Below are positions 16,135 to 25,065 of a DNA stretch of 64,000 nucleotides, in pieces. Positions within the stretch are counted from its first letter, which is position 1; the number at the start of each line of letters is the position of its first letter. The position numbers and the translations under genes are program-made. Below the pieces are notes generated by a model. It was not told where the DNA came from and ran no database searches. It saw only the letters and a program-made list of their open reading frames with translations. The stretch is from Shimia aestuarii (GTDB lineage: Bacteria > Pseudomonadota > Alphaproteobacteria > Rhodobacterales > Rhodobacteraceae): assembly GCF_022814865.1 (NCBI RefSeq), contig NZ_JAKVRD010000014.1, positions 1 through 64,000 on the forward strand. Reading direction: 5' to 3'.

Positions 16135-16161
16135 AATTCTGAAAAACTTCGATTCAGAATT
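16135..16161. promoter_or_regulatory. LysR-type operator between SDR and LysR genes
   Basis: Perfect 9-bp inverted repeat AATTCTGAA (16135-16143) / TTCAGAATT (16153-16161) with a 9-base centre, in the 89-bp divergent promoter region. It fits a LysR-type T-N11-A site and suggests that the LysR protein controls both directions. Confidence 0.6.
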
Positions 16162-16194
16162 GATGCTGCGTGGCAGTAGAATTACTATCTCAGC

Positions 16195-17073
16195 ATGACT
16201 GAACTTCCCCCGCTCAACAGTTTGCGTGCATTCGATGCAGCCGGCCGCCGCCTCAGTTTCCGCTCAGCCGCCGATGAATTGGGCGTTACGCAGGGAGCCG
16301 TTGCGCAACAGGTGCGCCAGCTCGAAGCGCATCTTGATGTGGTCTTGTTTGAACGGGTGCCGAAAGGTCTGGCTTTTACGCCAGTCGGGCGCAGCTATCA
16401 CAACCGGATTGCCGGAGTGTTCGCAGACCTTCGCGCCGCAACTGCCGAACTGAAACCAGAGCCGAATAAAGTTCTCATCAGCGTCACGCCGACCTTTGCT
16501 GCGAAATGGCTGATCCCCAATCTTCCGGGCTTCACCGCAGCACACCCGGACATCGATTTGCGGATACTGGCGACAGAAAAAGTTTCGAGCTTTCACAGCG
16601 ACGGAATAGACCTTGCAGTGCGCCAGGGATCGCCGCCGTTCGGCGCATCACTGGACGCAATGCTAATCTTTAAGCAATCGCTGATCGCAGTCGCCGCGCC
16701 GAAGTTTACAAAGAAAGGCGACACTCTTCTTGATCCCGATAAACTTGCGAGAATGCCGAAGGTCCATGACACTCATGACCAATGGCCAAGCTATCTCTCG
16801 TATTTGGGTGTTCAGGAACAGTCCCCTCGTCACCTTCGCCTGAGCCAAACGTCTCTTGCGGTCGACGCTGCTATCGCCGGGCAAGGTTTGGCCTTGGTAA
16901 GTCGGTTTCTGGTGGCTCACGACCTTGAGGCCGGACGTTTGGTCGAGGTTGGTGCAGCTTGGGACGAGGACGGAAGTGACTTCTATGTCCTCATGCCGCG
17001 AGCAGACAAGAACAATGCATCGGCCGTTAACGTCGTAGCCTGGCTTAAGGCGCGCTCCACTGAAGGCACCTGA
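16195..17073 (+). CDS. LysR-family transcriptional regulator (GcvA-like)
   Basis: A 292-residue regulator. N-terminal winged HTH: LNSLRAFDAAGRRLSFRSAA, DELGVTQGAVAQQVRQLEAH, LFERVPKGLAFTP. Residues ~95-290 form the periplasmic-binding-like effector domain (VTPTFAAKWLIPNLPGFTAA, IDLRILATEK). The FAAKWL segment is typical of GcvA-type regulators. Divergently placed to the SDR gene, which it most likely controls. Confidence 0.9.
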   Translation: MTELPPLNSLRAFDAAGRRLSFRSAADELGVTQGAVAQQVRQLEAHLDVVLFERVPKGLAFTPVGRSYHNRIAGVFADLRAATAELKPEPNKVLISVTPTFAAKWLIPNLPGFTAAHPDIDLRILATEKVSSFHSDGIDLAVRQGSPPFGASLDAMLIFKQSLIAVAAPKFTKKGDTLLDPDKLARMPKVHDTHDQWPSYLSYLGVQEQSPRHLRLSQTSLAVDAAIAGQGLALVSRFLVAHDLEAGRLVEVGAAWDEDGSDFYVLMPRADKNNASAVNVVAWLKARSTEGT

Positions 17074-17348
17074 CTGGCTTTGAACTATAAGCGGTCATTT
17101 AGACCATTCGAGCGAATGATAGCGATTCCGCAAAGCGGCGATCTGCGTGACGCGCAGCGAATGACCGGAATCCGCCCCTGCTGTCGGTCGACACGAACGG
17201 CCCTTAACTACCACCTACCAGACGCGTGGTCGAAGGCCGCTTTCCGAACCTGAATTTTGTGTAAGCCGCACCTCAACCACCATCGGCATTTGGCTCAACA
17301 AAATCGCTTCCGACGCGGCGCCGAACTGACCTCGAATTGAGGCGCGTA

Positions 17349-19868
17349 CTATACTTGGCGTGCTTCCGATGTGCCTTCGAACAGGCCTTCTGGCTCGATC
17401 CCGCGCTTTTCGGCGCTGTTGCGCACGGCGTCTTGGATGGCGGCACTACGGTTCAGCAACCGGCGGAAACGCGCGTCGTCAAGCACCAGAAGTGTTGTTG
17501 GTGTGATGGCGCGAACTTCGGCGCGGCGCGGCATCTTCAAAAGGATCGCCATTTGCCCGAACATCTCGCCACGCCCAAGCCGCCAAGTCTGGCCAGCAGC
17601 TTCCAGCTCGACTGCGCCGGAGGCGATGAAAAAAACATTCTTTGCCTCGCTGTCCTTGCGCATAATCACGTCACCCGCGTTGAAATAACGGGTCTTGAGA
17701 ACGCGACCAAGACGCTTGATTCGCGCGTCGTCAAGGTCGGTGAAGAGCGGAAACTGCCTGACCAGTTCGACGCGCTGTAATGCGATATCGAGGCGCGGAC
17801 GTTCTTCGGCGGTCGCCCGGCGCGCGTCGAGGTCCTGCATCAGCGCGGTGTAGACTTCGGCACCGATGAGGCCGTCCTCGCGCATCGTTTTGTATTCCCG
17901 TTCCTCCAGCCGCAGAGCTGTCCGTCGAATGAAACGGCGTTCGAGATCCTCGGCATAGCCCGGATACTGAAGGCGCAACCCTTCCAGCGCGGTTTCCACT
18001 ATATCGGCCCGTCTGATTAGTAACTCGTGCAGCAGATCTGCAACGCGTCGCCCGTGGATGCGCCGGATGCGTCCGTCGATGAAAGCCCCAAGATCGCGTA
18101 GGATCAGTCGCTGTGACAGCAAAAGTTCGAACCGATCGGCGGTGATCCGGGCTAAGGGCCAGGAGATACTCAACCGACCATTCAGTAGAACAGCGGCCCG
18201 GAAAATTCGGCCATACGCAATGCTGCGGCGCGCCGCGCGGTTGTAGCCGCTGCGACCCCCACTGCGGGCGCCCTCGATCAGGCGGTCCGCATCCGACAAC
18301 ACCTGCTCAGCCATTCGCGCAGAAATCGTGCGTTCTCGCACACGCGCAAGGATGGTGTCGCGTTCGTGGCCGGCCAGCGCAATCAGCCCAAGCGTCACCC
18401 GGTCGCGATCCAGAATGTCGGCGCTCGCCTCGGCAGACTTCACCGCCGCGTCCAAACGTTCGCCAAAGTGCTTTGCCTCGGAACGCACTGTATCATGGCT
18501 CAACTCGTAGTTTTCGGTCGTGCGCGCAACGTCTTCGCGCACAGTTTGCAGCGCGACGGCGACCACCTGCCGCGACAGCGCCTCGTCGATGGGTGACAGG
18601 CGGTCAAGACCCAGCTTGCCAATAACCCACCTGAGGGTGGTGCCCTGCACAATCAGTGTGAAAAGCGTAAAGCCCGTCGCAAGGATGCCCACGACGCGCT
18701 GAATCCCGTCGGGGACGCGGAAGCTCTCGGTGACGGCAAGCGCCAGTGCAAGCGTCACCGCCCCACGCAAACCACCCCATAGGATCGCGGCGCGGTAGGG
18801 CCGTTCGACTGCAGGCGAAAGCTTCAGAAGGGTTAGAAGCGGCAGGAGCCCGAACAAGATCAACGCACGCGCGGAGATTGCGGCAAGGATCACCACGCCG
18901 ATCAAGACAAAATCGGCGAAGCGCACCTCTTCCAGCAGCCTCGGGATCAGAAGCGCGGCGAGGATAAAGATCAACGCCCCGGCCCAATGGGCCAGAACGT
19001 CCCACAGCTCGCGCAGATTCTGCCACGCCTGCGGCGGAAGACGCCCCGGCCCGGTCAGATTCAGCGTCAGACCCGCAGCGACCACGGCGATGACTCCCGA
19101 GGCACCGATGCTTTGCTCCGCGCTGATATAGGCCAGATAGGGCAGCGCGACCGAGATCGAAAGCTGCGCCAGCTCGAACCGGATGAAAATCGCCATAATC
19201 CAAACAGCCACCCGCGCCATTAGCCAGCCCGTGAACGCGCCCCCGACGATCAGGACGGGGAAGCGGGCCAGCGCCTCACCAAGGTCGGGGTCAGGGATCC
19301 CCAGCATCATAAAGCCCATAAACAAGCCGAACAACGCGATGGCAGCGGCGTCGTTGAGCAGGCTCTCACCCTCGATGATGCGTGCCAATCGACGTGGTGC
19401 CGAGATCGAGCGAAAAATGCCGACCACCGCTGACGGGTCGGTGGTGGAGACAATCGCGCCGATCAACAGGCAGGCCGCGAGCGGCAGGGCACTGGCCCAA
19501 GCCAGCGCATAGCCCACGCTGAGGGTCGCCACGACCACAGCAACCACCGCAAGCACCAGAATGGGCACCCAATCGTCAAGCATCCGGCGCAGGTTCATCC
19601 CAAGCGTTGCCTGAAACAGTAGCGTTGGCAGGAAGACATAAAGGAAGACGTTAGACCGGATCGGCAGACCCAAGATCGCCTCGGCCACCGGATTTAGCGC
19701 ATCGGTCAGCTCAGTCCGCAGAAAAAAGATCGCCCCCGTACCGATCAGCACCCCAAGCACGGCAAGGATCACGCTATAAGGCAGCCGCAGCCGCGCGGCG
19801 AGCGGCTCCGCCACGCCGATTACGGCAAACAAGGACGCAATGACTGTGGTGACGAGAACGATCTCCAT
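17349..19868 (-). CDS. CPA1 Na+/H+ antiporter with cyclic-nucleotide-binding domain
   Basis: An 839-residue inner-membrane protein. Residues 1-410 hold about 12 helices with CPA1 signatures: VFLYVFLPTLLFQATLGM, the ion-site GAIVSTTDPSAVVGIF, and GESLLNDAAAIALF. Residues ~420-700 are a long cytoplasmic helical region, and ~705-815 a cNMP-binding/CAP-like fold (FPLFTDLDDARIKRLGRVLK, FNAGDVIMRKDSEAKNVFFI, GEMFGQMAIL, PRRAEV). It exchanges sodium (or potassium) for protons, useful in seawater, with gating by the sensor domain. Monocistronic. Confidence 0.9.
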   Translation of the reverse strand: MEIVLVTTVIASLFAVIGVAEPLAARLRLPYSVILAVLGVLIGTGAIFFLRTELTDALNPVAEAILGLPIRSNVFLYVFLPTLLFQATLGMNLRRMLDDWVPILVLAVVAVVVATLSVGYALAWASALPLAACLLIGAIVSTTDPSAVVGIFRSISAPRRLARIIEGESLLNDAAAIALFGLFMGFMMLGIPDPDLGEALARFPVLIVGGAFTGWLMARVAVWIMAIFIRFELAQLSISVALPYLAYISAEQSIGASGVIAVVAAGLTLNLTGPGRLPPQAWQNLRELWDVLAHWAGALIFILAALLIPRLLEEVRFADFVLIGVVILAAISARALILFGLLPLLTLLKLSPAVERPYRAAILWGGLRGAVTLALALAVTESFRVPDGIQRVVGILATGFTLFTLIVQGTTLRWVIGKLGLDRLSPIDEALSRQVVAVALQTVREDVARTTENYELSHDTVRSEAKHFGERLDAAVKSAEASADILDRDRVTLGLIALAGHERDTILARVRERTISARMAEQVLSDADRLIEGARSGGRSGYNRAARRSIAYGRIFRAAVLLNGRLSISWPLARITADRFELLLSQRLILRDLGAFIDGRIRRIHGRRVADLLHELLIRRADIVETALEGLRLQYPGYAEDLERRFIRRTALRLEEREYKTMREDGLIGAEVYTALMQDLDARRATAEERPRLDIALQRVELVRQFPLFTDLDDARIKRLGRVLKTRYFNAGDVIMRKDSEAKNVFFIASGAVELEAAGQTWRLGRGEMFGQMAILLKMPRRAEVRAITPTTLLVLDDARFRRLLNRSAAIQDAVRNSAEKRGIEPEGLFEGTSEARQV

Positions 19869-20073
19869 GAAACCGAAATAGCTGGAATTTCAGGCGTTGG
19901 GAATCGATGCAGTCGGATATTCGACCAAGTAAGTGGAAAATCGTCGTTCATTGCGTTTGAGGCGGCTTTTTTGTTCAGGAAACACGACTGTGCGAAACCG
20001 GCCTCCCTTTACAGCGGACATTTGAAATGAATGCAGCGAATGTCGGCTTCCCGCCCTTACCGCCCACGTTGCA

Positions 20074-21189
20074 CTACCCGCCTGGCTCTTCAAGCTTCAG
20101 CCAGTACCGTGTGTATCGGCGTTCGCCTGTGCGCGTGAGAGCTCCTATCTCGACAAGTTCCTGCAGATCCCTCGTCGCGGTCGCGCGTGATGTCCCCGTG
20201 ATCGCGATATAGTTTTCAGCGCTCAGACCACCCTTAAATCCGTTCGGCCCTTCGCGGAACATCCGCAGGGTCGCCTTGGCCTGCCTTGCATTCAGCGCCT
20301 CGCGATGCCGGTCGTAAAAATGTGCCTTGGCAATGAAGAAGCCTACACGATCCAGGGTGACTTGCTGCGCGTCCAGTACGGCCTCTGCAAACCATACGAG
20401 CCACGGTGTGACATCCAGCGTCTTTTGGTGGCGTTCAAGTTGATCGTAATAGTCCTTCCGCTTTCGCTCGATGGTGAAGGCCAGCGCGATCAGGCTGGGC
20501 TGCCCAATGTTCTGAGCTAGGGATTTTTCGGCCAAGGCCCGGCCCAGGCGACCATTCCCATCCTCAAACGGGTGGATGCTTTCGAAGTAGAGGTGGCTCA
20601 GGCCCGCGCGCGTCAAGGCTGGCACGGGTGCTTCGGCACCCGGCCCAGTCCGGTTGAACCAGTCGACATACCGGTCCATCTCATCCGGAACCCGTCCAGA
20701 TGGTGGGGCCTCAAAATGCACGACCGGACGATCAAGACGGCCCGAAACAATCTGCATGGCTTCCTCGTGCCGCCGATATGACCCGATGACCTCCAGACGC
20801 TTATCGAAGGCCAGAAGCATCTCATGCCACCGAAACAGGGTGCGATGCTCGAGCGGCTCCGCATAGGTCGAGTAGACGTCGACCGTCATCTCAGCCACTC
20901 CCTGCTCGCGAGGTTTGTTCGGATAGTTGCTTGGTTCCAATCCAAGGTGCCGACGGAGTGAGGATTGCACGCTGCGCCGGTCCAGCATCTCGCCCTCGAT
21001 GGCACTGGTCTTCATGGCTTCATCGCTCAGCAGATCGATGCGGAGTTGATCACGCTCGGACGGGTTCACATGGTGGACAGCCCCCAGAACCTCACCCGAC
21101 GACATTAGAAAGCGCTGTTCAAGCGGTGCCAGTGCTGTTTCGTCATACCGGAATTCCGGCCAGCCAGATATCTGCCAGTTCCATGCCAT
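20074..21189 (-). CDS. Fic-family AMP-transferase with N-terminal inhibitory motif
   Basis: A 371-residue protein. TSAIEG (~residues 61-66) matches the class II inhibitory motif (S/T)xxxE(G/N). The Fic core HPFEDGNGRLGR carries the catalytic His and phosphate-binding residues intact. The N-terminus resembles DUF4172 and the C-terminus is a winged helix (FKGGLSAENYIAITGTSRAT). Fic enzymes transfer AMP to hydroxyl groups on target proteins; these solitary forms are often self-regulated or toxin-like. Start ATG 21189. Not paired with a separate antitoxin. Confidence 0.9.
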   Translation of the reverse strand: MAWNWQISGWPEFRYDETALAPLEQRFLMSSGEVLGAVHHVNPSERDQLRIDLLSDEAMKTSAIEGEMLDRRSVQSSLRRHLGLEPSNYPNKPREQGVAEMTVDVYSTYAEPLEHRTLFRWHEMLLAFDKRLEVIGSYRRHEEAMQIVSGRLDRPVVHFEAPPSGRVPDEMDRYVDWFNRTGPGAEAPVPALTRAGLSHLYFESIHPFEDGNGRLGRALAEKSLAQNIGQPSLIALAFTIERKRKDYYDQLERHQKTLDVTPWLVWFAEAVLDAQQVTLDRVGFFIAKAHFYDRHREALNARQAKATLRMFREGPNGFKGGLSAENYIAITGTSRATATRDLQELVEIGALTRTGERRYTRYWLKLEEPGG

Positions 21190-21258
21190 GAGTTATAGAG
21201 CCTTCTCCTATACCTCATAAATAGATCATTTTTGAGGCATAGGTGTCAAATCTATAGC

Positions 21259-21522
21259 TCACGGCTCCTCGGCGGCGCTCAGGCAAAGATACCCCTTTGC
21301 CACTTTTCTGCGTACATGTTTCTTGCAGGCTTTGACAGCGTCGCCTTCCGTTGCAAACGTAACCATCATGCTGCGGCCCCGTGTGCCGATGCGCCCCCAA
21401 CACCGGATGACAGATTGTTCTCCAAACAAAGTGGGCTGCACAGTCAATTGATAGAACCGCGCCATGTTCTGGGCGGGATCAATGCGTTCGAGATCGACAG
21501 GGTCGTGTGTGCCGCTTTGCAT
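21259..21522 (-). CDS. WGR-domain protein
   Basis: An 87-residue protein consisting of a WGR domain: RIDPAQNMARFYQLTVQPTL, VIRCWGRIGTRGR and GDAVKACKKHVRRKVAKGY contain the W-G-R core and its flanks. WGR domains bind nucleic acid ends in PARP-like and stand-alone bacterial proteins. The longer start at 21522 is kept because LERIDPAQNMARFY belongs to the family, though no clear ribosome-binding site precedes it. Confidence 0.8.
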   Translation of the reverse strand: MQSGTHDPVDLERIDPAQNMARFYQLTVQPTLFGEQSVIRCWGRIGTRGRSMMVTFATEGDAVKACKKHVRRKVAKGYLCLSAAEEP

Positions 21523-21571
21523 GGCCAGAGTCTGGCCTGTCGGGCTTCATCCGTCCAACGACAAATCTGAA

Positions 21572-21799
21572 TCAATCCACTCTGGGCGATTCAGCTTTGT
21601 GATGACCCAGCCCCGCATCCTCCAGTCCCTCCCGGTCTGGCAGGTCCTGTAGGCTCTCCATCCCAAACAGCGTCAAGAACCGCTGTGTCGTCACAAAAGT
21701 ATAGGGCGCTCTGCGGCGCGGCGATCGCGGTCCGGTCCCGATCACACCTTGCTCATGCAGCCGACCGACTAGGGCTCGGTTCTGACCAAAAAGCAGCAT
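21572..21799 (-). pseudogene. ScpB C-terminal fragment
   Basis: The 75-residue frame (LVGRLHEQGVIGTGPRSPRR, PYTFVTTQRFLTLFGMESLQ, DLPDREGLEDAG) matches the C-terminal third of the intact ScpB at 39221-39838 almost residue for residue (LIGRLHAHGLIGTGPRSPRR, PYTYVTTDQFLMAFDLESLQ). The first two thirds, including the first winged helix, are missing, so it is a truncated copy and not a small gene in its own right. Confidence 0.75.
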
Positions 21800-22044
21800 G
21801 AAACCTAAACCGGGTAGACCTTAGAAACGCTGCAAACCTGTCCGAAAAGGCGGGACCACTTCACTGGCCGCCATACTGTACTGCCCGAAACGCCACCGTC
21901 TATCCGTAATCTCCTACCGCCATGCCGGGTCAGATGCGTTCTCGCTATCGGCAGGCTAATAGCGTTCACTGTTGTGAGCAAAGCTGTTCGCATATCCTGG
22001 TTCATAGTGATCCATCCATGGTGGCTTCACCTGTGAACGGCCCT

Positions 22045-23217
22045 CTAGGCTGAGGCGAGCCGCTCTAGTGCACCCGTCAAAGGCATAGCACGAACACCGC
22101 CCTGCCCCGGCACATCCTTTTCATCGGCATAGACGAGGATCCGTTCCGAGACGCCCAACTCTTCGGCTGCGATGTGAAACCCGCGCGTGACTTTTGGCGA
22201 CGTCGTCCGTTTGATTTCGATGCCCCAAATCTGGCCTCGCGGGAGTTTCAAAACCAGATCGATCTCTGCTCCGGCTGATGAACGATAGAAGCTCGCCTCG
22301 GTCCCACGTGGCGCGGCAGCAATCAGATTCTCGATGCAGAACCCTTCCCAGCTGCCGCCAACGACCGGATGTCCCAGCAAGTCTTCCTGTGCTTCGATCC
22401 CAAGGAGAGCGTGGGTCAGTCCGGAATCCCGAATATAAACCTTGGGTGACTTAACCAATCGCTTTCCAGCATTGGAATGCCAGGGTGGCAATCGCCGCAC
22501 CAGCATCAGATCGACAAGCAGATCGAGATACCGAGCAATGCTCTGTCCCGAAACACCGAGATTGGCGGCAAGCTTGGCTGCATTCAGAAGCCCGCCTTGC
22601 TCGTGTGCAAGCATGGTCCAGAACCGACGCAACGTTTCCGCAGGGATGCGCAACCCGAATGAGGGAATGTCGCGCTCAAGATAAGTCCGGATAAAATCTT
22701 CCCGCCAAGTGAGGCTGGCCCGGTCGTTCCTCGCAAGATAGCTGTCGGGAAAGCCGCCTCGCAGCCAGAGAGACGACATGGCATCCGAACCAACCTCCGG
22801 CAGCATGAATGGTGTCAGTTCGTGATAGCTGACCCGACCGGCCAGGGATTCCGCACTTTGATGCAAGAGTGTGTTCGACGCAGATCCCAACAACAGGAAT
22901 TGCCCGGTCCGTTGCTCCTGCCTACGCCGACGGTCGATTTGCCCGCGTAAAGCGCCGAACAAATCTGGCAAGAGCTGGATCTCGTCAATTACGACGAGGC
23001 GACCCACCTGTTCGTCAAGATATAGATCAGGTTCTTCCAATACCTGGCGATCAGCAGTTCGCTCCATGTCCAGATAGACCGCATCGCGGCTTTCCGCTAT
23101 GTCCTGAGCGAGCGTCGTTTTGCCAACCTGCCTCGGCCCAAGAAGGACGACGCCCGCTTGGTTCTCCAGTGCTTCTTCAACTGATCTTCTATGACTGCGC
23201 TCGATCATACCTTGCAT
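22045..23217 (-). CDS. AAA+ ATPase with DUF4143 domain
   Basis: A 390-residue protein with Walker A LLGPRQVGKTTLA, Walker B LVVIDEIQLLP, sensor LLLGSAS and the C-terminal DUF4143 half, which is nuclease-like in fold (GGSWEGFCIENLI, FYRSSAGAEIDLVLKLPRGQ, WGIEIKRT). The E...D...E-x-K set in the last part is kept. Such ATPases are frequent, often solitary, in mobile regions and have been linked to toxin-antitoxin or defence-like roles, not proven. Start 23217; a second ATG lies three codons in. Confidence 0.8.
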   Translation of the reverse strand: MQGMIERSHRRSVEEALENQAGVVLLGPRQVGKTTLAQDIAESRDAVYLDMERTADRQVLEEPDLYLDEQVGRLVVIDEIQLLPDLFGALRGQIDRRRRQEQRTGQFLLLGSASNTLLHQSAESLAGRVSYHELTPFMLPEVGSDAMSSLWLRGGFPDSYLARNDRASLTWREDFIRTYLERDIPSFGLRIPAETLRRFWTMLAHEQGGLLNAAKLAANLGVSGQSIARYLDLLVDLMLVRRLPPWHSNAGKRLVKSPKVYIRDSGLTHALLGIEAQEDLLGHPVVGGSWEGFCIENLIAAAPRGTEASFYRSSAGAEIDLVLKLPRGQIWGIEIKRTTSPKVTRGFHIAAEELGVSERILVYADEKDVPGQGGVRAMPLTGALERLASA

Positions 23218-23314
23218 TTACTCCATGTAATGGCAGATTTGCAAGGTTATTTTCAGAGAGCTCGATCAATTGAAAGCGTAAGGGGTCTGATGCTGTAGAG
23301 TGCAGAATCCTACG

Positions 23315-23506
23315 CTAAGCTTCGAGAGCTCGTTTTCCGAAATCGCGTAGATTGCCGTTGGAAACGACACGCCGGTAGAGTGTGACCGGTTTGATCCCCA
23401 GTTCCTCACAGAGTTCAAAAACATGGCGCATCGCACTATCCTCATCGAGCGTCAGCGCTCTGCACTTTTTGATCTTCCGATCGATGAAGCGGCGATGTTG
23501 CGCCAC
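23315..23506 (-). pseudogene. Fragment resembling a serine-recombinase C-terminal HTH
   Basis: The final residues ELGIKPVTLYRRVVSNGNLR and DFGKRALEA resemble the HTH tail of Tn3-type resolvases (LGI...TLYRYV...G.LR..G...L). No catalytic serine domain occurs upstream, where the frame lacks homology. It is read as a leftover of a resolvase or invertase gene at the left edge of the defence island. Confidence 0.4.
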
Positions 23507-23821
23507 TACACCCTTGCAGACGACGATCTAGAAGTCAGCCGCCCAGTGATGCAAACGACCCCGACGCGCGCCTCCGTTGACCTGGGGTCGTGCCACGACA
23601 TGAACCACCGGATCAGCCGTCTTTTCCCTGAGAGAGTTTGTAAGTCAGTCTATGCAAATCTCGACACCGGAAGATTCGGCTTTGCATACGTGCGCCCTCA
23701 TGGGTGCCGAGATTCTGGAAGGGCCATAAGAGGGGCCATTATCGTTACCGTTTCAGGGCGCCATTTCAGTGCGATGCGCCGCCCGTGCTGAAATGGCTGA
23801 ACCCCAACAATGGAGTTCAGC
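23507..23821. other. Intergenic region, possible transposon debris
   Basis: No supported gene. Overlapping frames on both strands are likely random. A short repeated GCCATTTCAG / GCTGAAATGG pair near 23760-23800 may be remnants of a terminal repeat, but the match is weak. Confidence 0.3.
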
Positions 23822-24784
23822 ATGCCTCACCTCGACCACAGAGCCTTCATCAACGCCTGCCGCGATGAGCGCGGCGTCGGACATCACACCTTGCGGGCCT
23901 ATGCCCAGGATCTGCGAACGTTTGCCCGCTATACCGATCTTCGCCAGATCACGGAGCCTATCTCGCGCGACGACATCCTTGGCTACCATCAGCACCTGCG
24001 CGATGAGATCAAAGCGAAGCCGGCGACCATCGAGCGACGGCTCTCTACCCTCAAATCGTACTTCGCCTGGCGCGAAGATCGGGAAGGCGCCCTGCCCTCC
24101 CCATTCGCCGACCTCCGCATCTCCGTGAGGATTCCGCGTCGCCTGCCGCGTCCAATCGATCGAGACATCCTCTGCATGGTTCTCCAACAGTGTGAAGGTC
24201 CCGTTACTGTGGGGTCGAAGTCAGGCGCGGACGATGCGGCATCGGTCTAGCAAAATGCCGTCACAATCCTGATCATCAAACTGCTCATCGTAACCGGGTT
24301 GCGGATCAGCGAGCTGACCAATGTAAGAATCCGCGACGTGTCGCAGGACGGAGGCCAGATTCTCGTCCGAGGAAAAGGTAACAAGGAGCGGATCGTCTTC
24401 GTGCCGAACCATGAGTTGCAGGAGGACGTAAGGCGACATTCCGAGGTGCGACGCAGGAAAAGCTCCGTCGCAGCACCCTTGTTTCTGAACACGGAAGGTC
24501 GCCGACTTCGCTCGGCCACGTTCCGTAAGCGGCTGCGGGCGTTGTCCAAGCGCCTCGACATCGAGCCGCACCTGACCCCGCACCGGTTCCGGCACTCCGC
24601 CGCAACACTGCTGATCGAGGAAGGCATCGACATCCGGACGGTCCAGGCCTTGCTCGGACACGCCAGTCTCAGGACGACCGAGATCTATATGCGGGTTTCG
24701 AACTATGCGCTGCGACGGGCAATGGAGCGCGCCGATGTATTGAGAGCTCTTAGCTTCCGGGGACAGGCGTCTGAAACCATCTGA
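23822..24784 (+). pseudogene. Tyrosine recombinase with an in-frame TAG
   Basis: One reading frame runs from ATG 23822 (MPHLDHRAFINACR) to the stop at 24784 but is broken by TAG at 24248-24250. The first part is the core-binding domain (HTLRAYAQDLRTFARYTDLR). The second is the catalytic domain with VTGLRISEL (Arg), GKGNKER (Lys), HRFRHSAAT (His-x-x-Arg), LGHAS (His) and IYMRV (Tyr). The stretch around the stop (GPVTVGSKSGADDAASV) is not typical of the family and may be an insertion. XerC/phage-integrase type. Probably inactive; it marks the left border of the SIR2-HerA island. Confidence 0.8.
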
Positions 24785-25065
24785 GAAAAACCTAATTATT
24801 GGCTGCCACTCGACTTGCCACCCTGGGTACTTGATCATGCGTCATTCAGCTTGCTTGCCCAACTGGATTTGGGGGGCTGAACGCTGCGGAGCTGCTACCA
24901 CTCGTCGATGGCACAATACGAAATCAGGAGAATCGGTGGCGCAATCCTGCATTCAGATTGCAGGCTCCCACGCAGCACAAATGCTGGTATATTGGGCTGA
25001 AAATTCAAGTGCTTCACATCAAACGCGCGATGTTGAAGATTCAATGTTCTAAACGGAACCGATGC

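Noticed and set aside
21805-22005. 66-codon minus-strand frame before the ScpB fragment
   Set aside because: The first half looks slightly protein-like, but the end is low-quality and no start signal is present.
24248-24250. Programmed readthrough or recoding of the TAG in the recombinase
   Set aside because: No structured element or conserved context for recoding is seen; a plain nonsense mutation or insertion explains it better.
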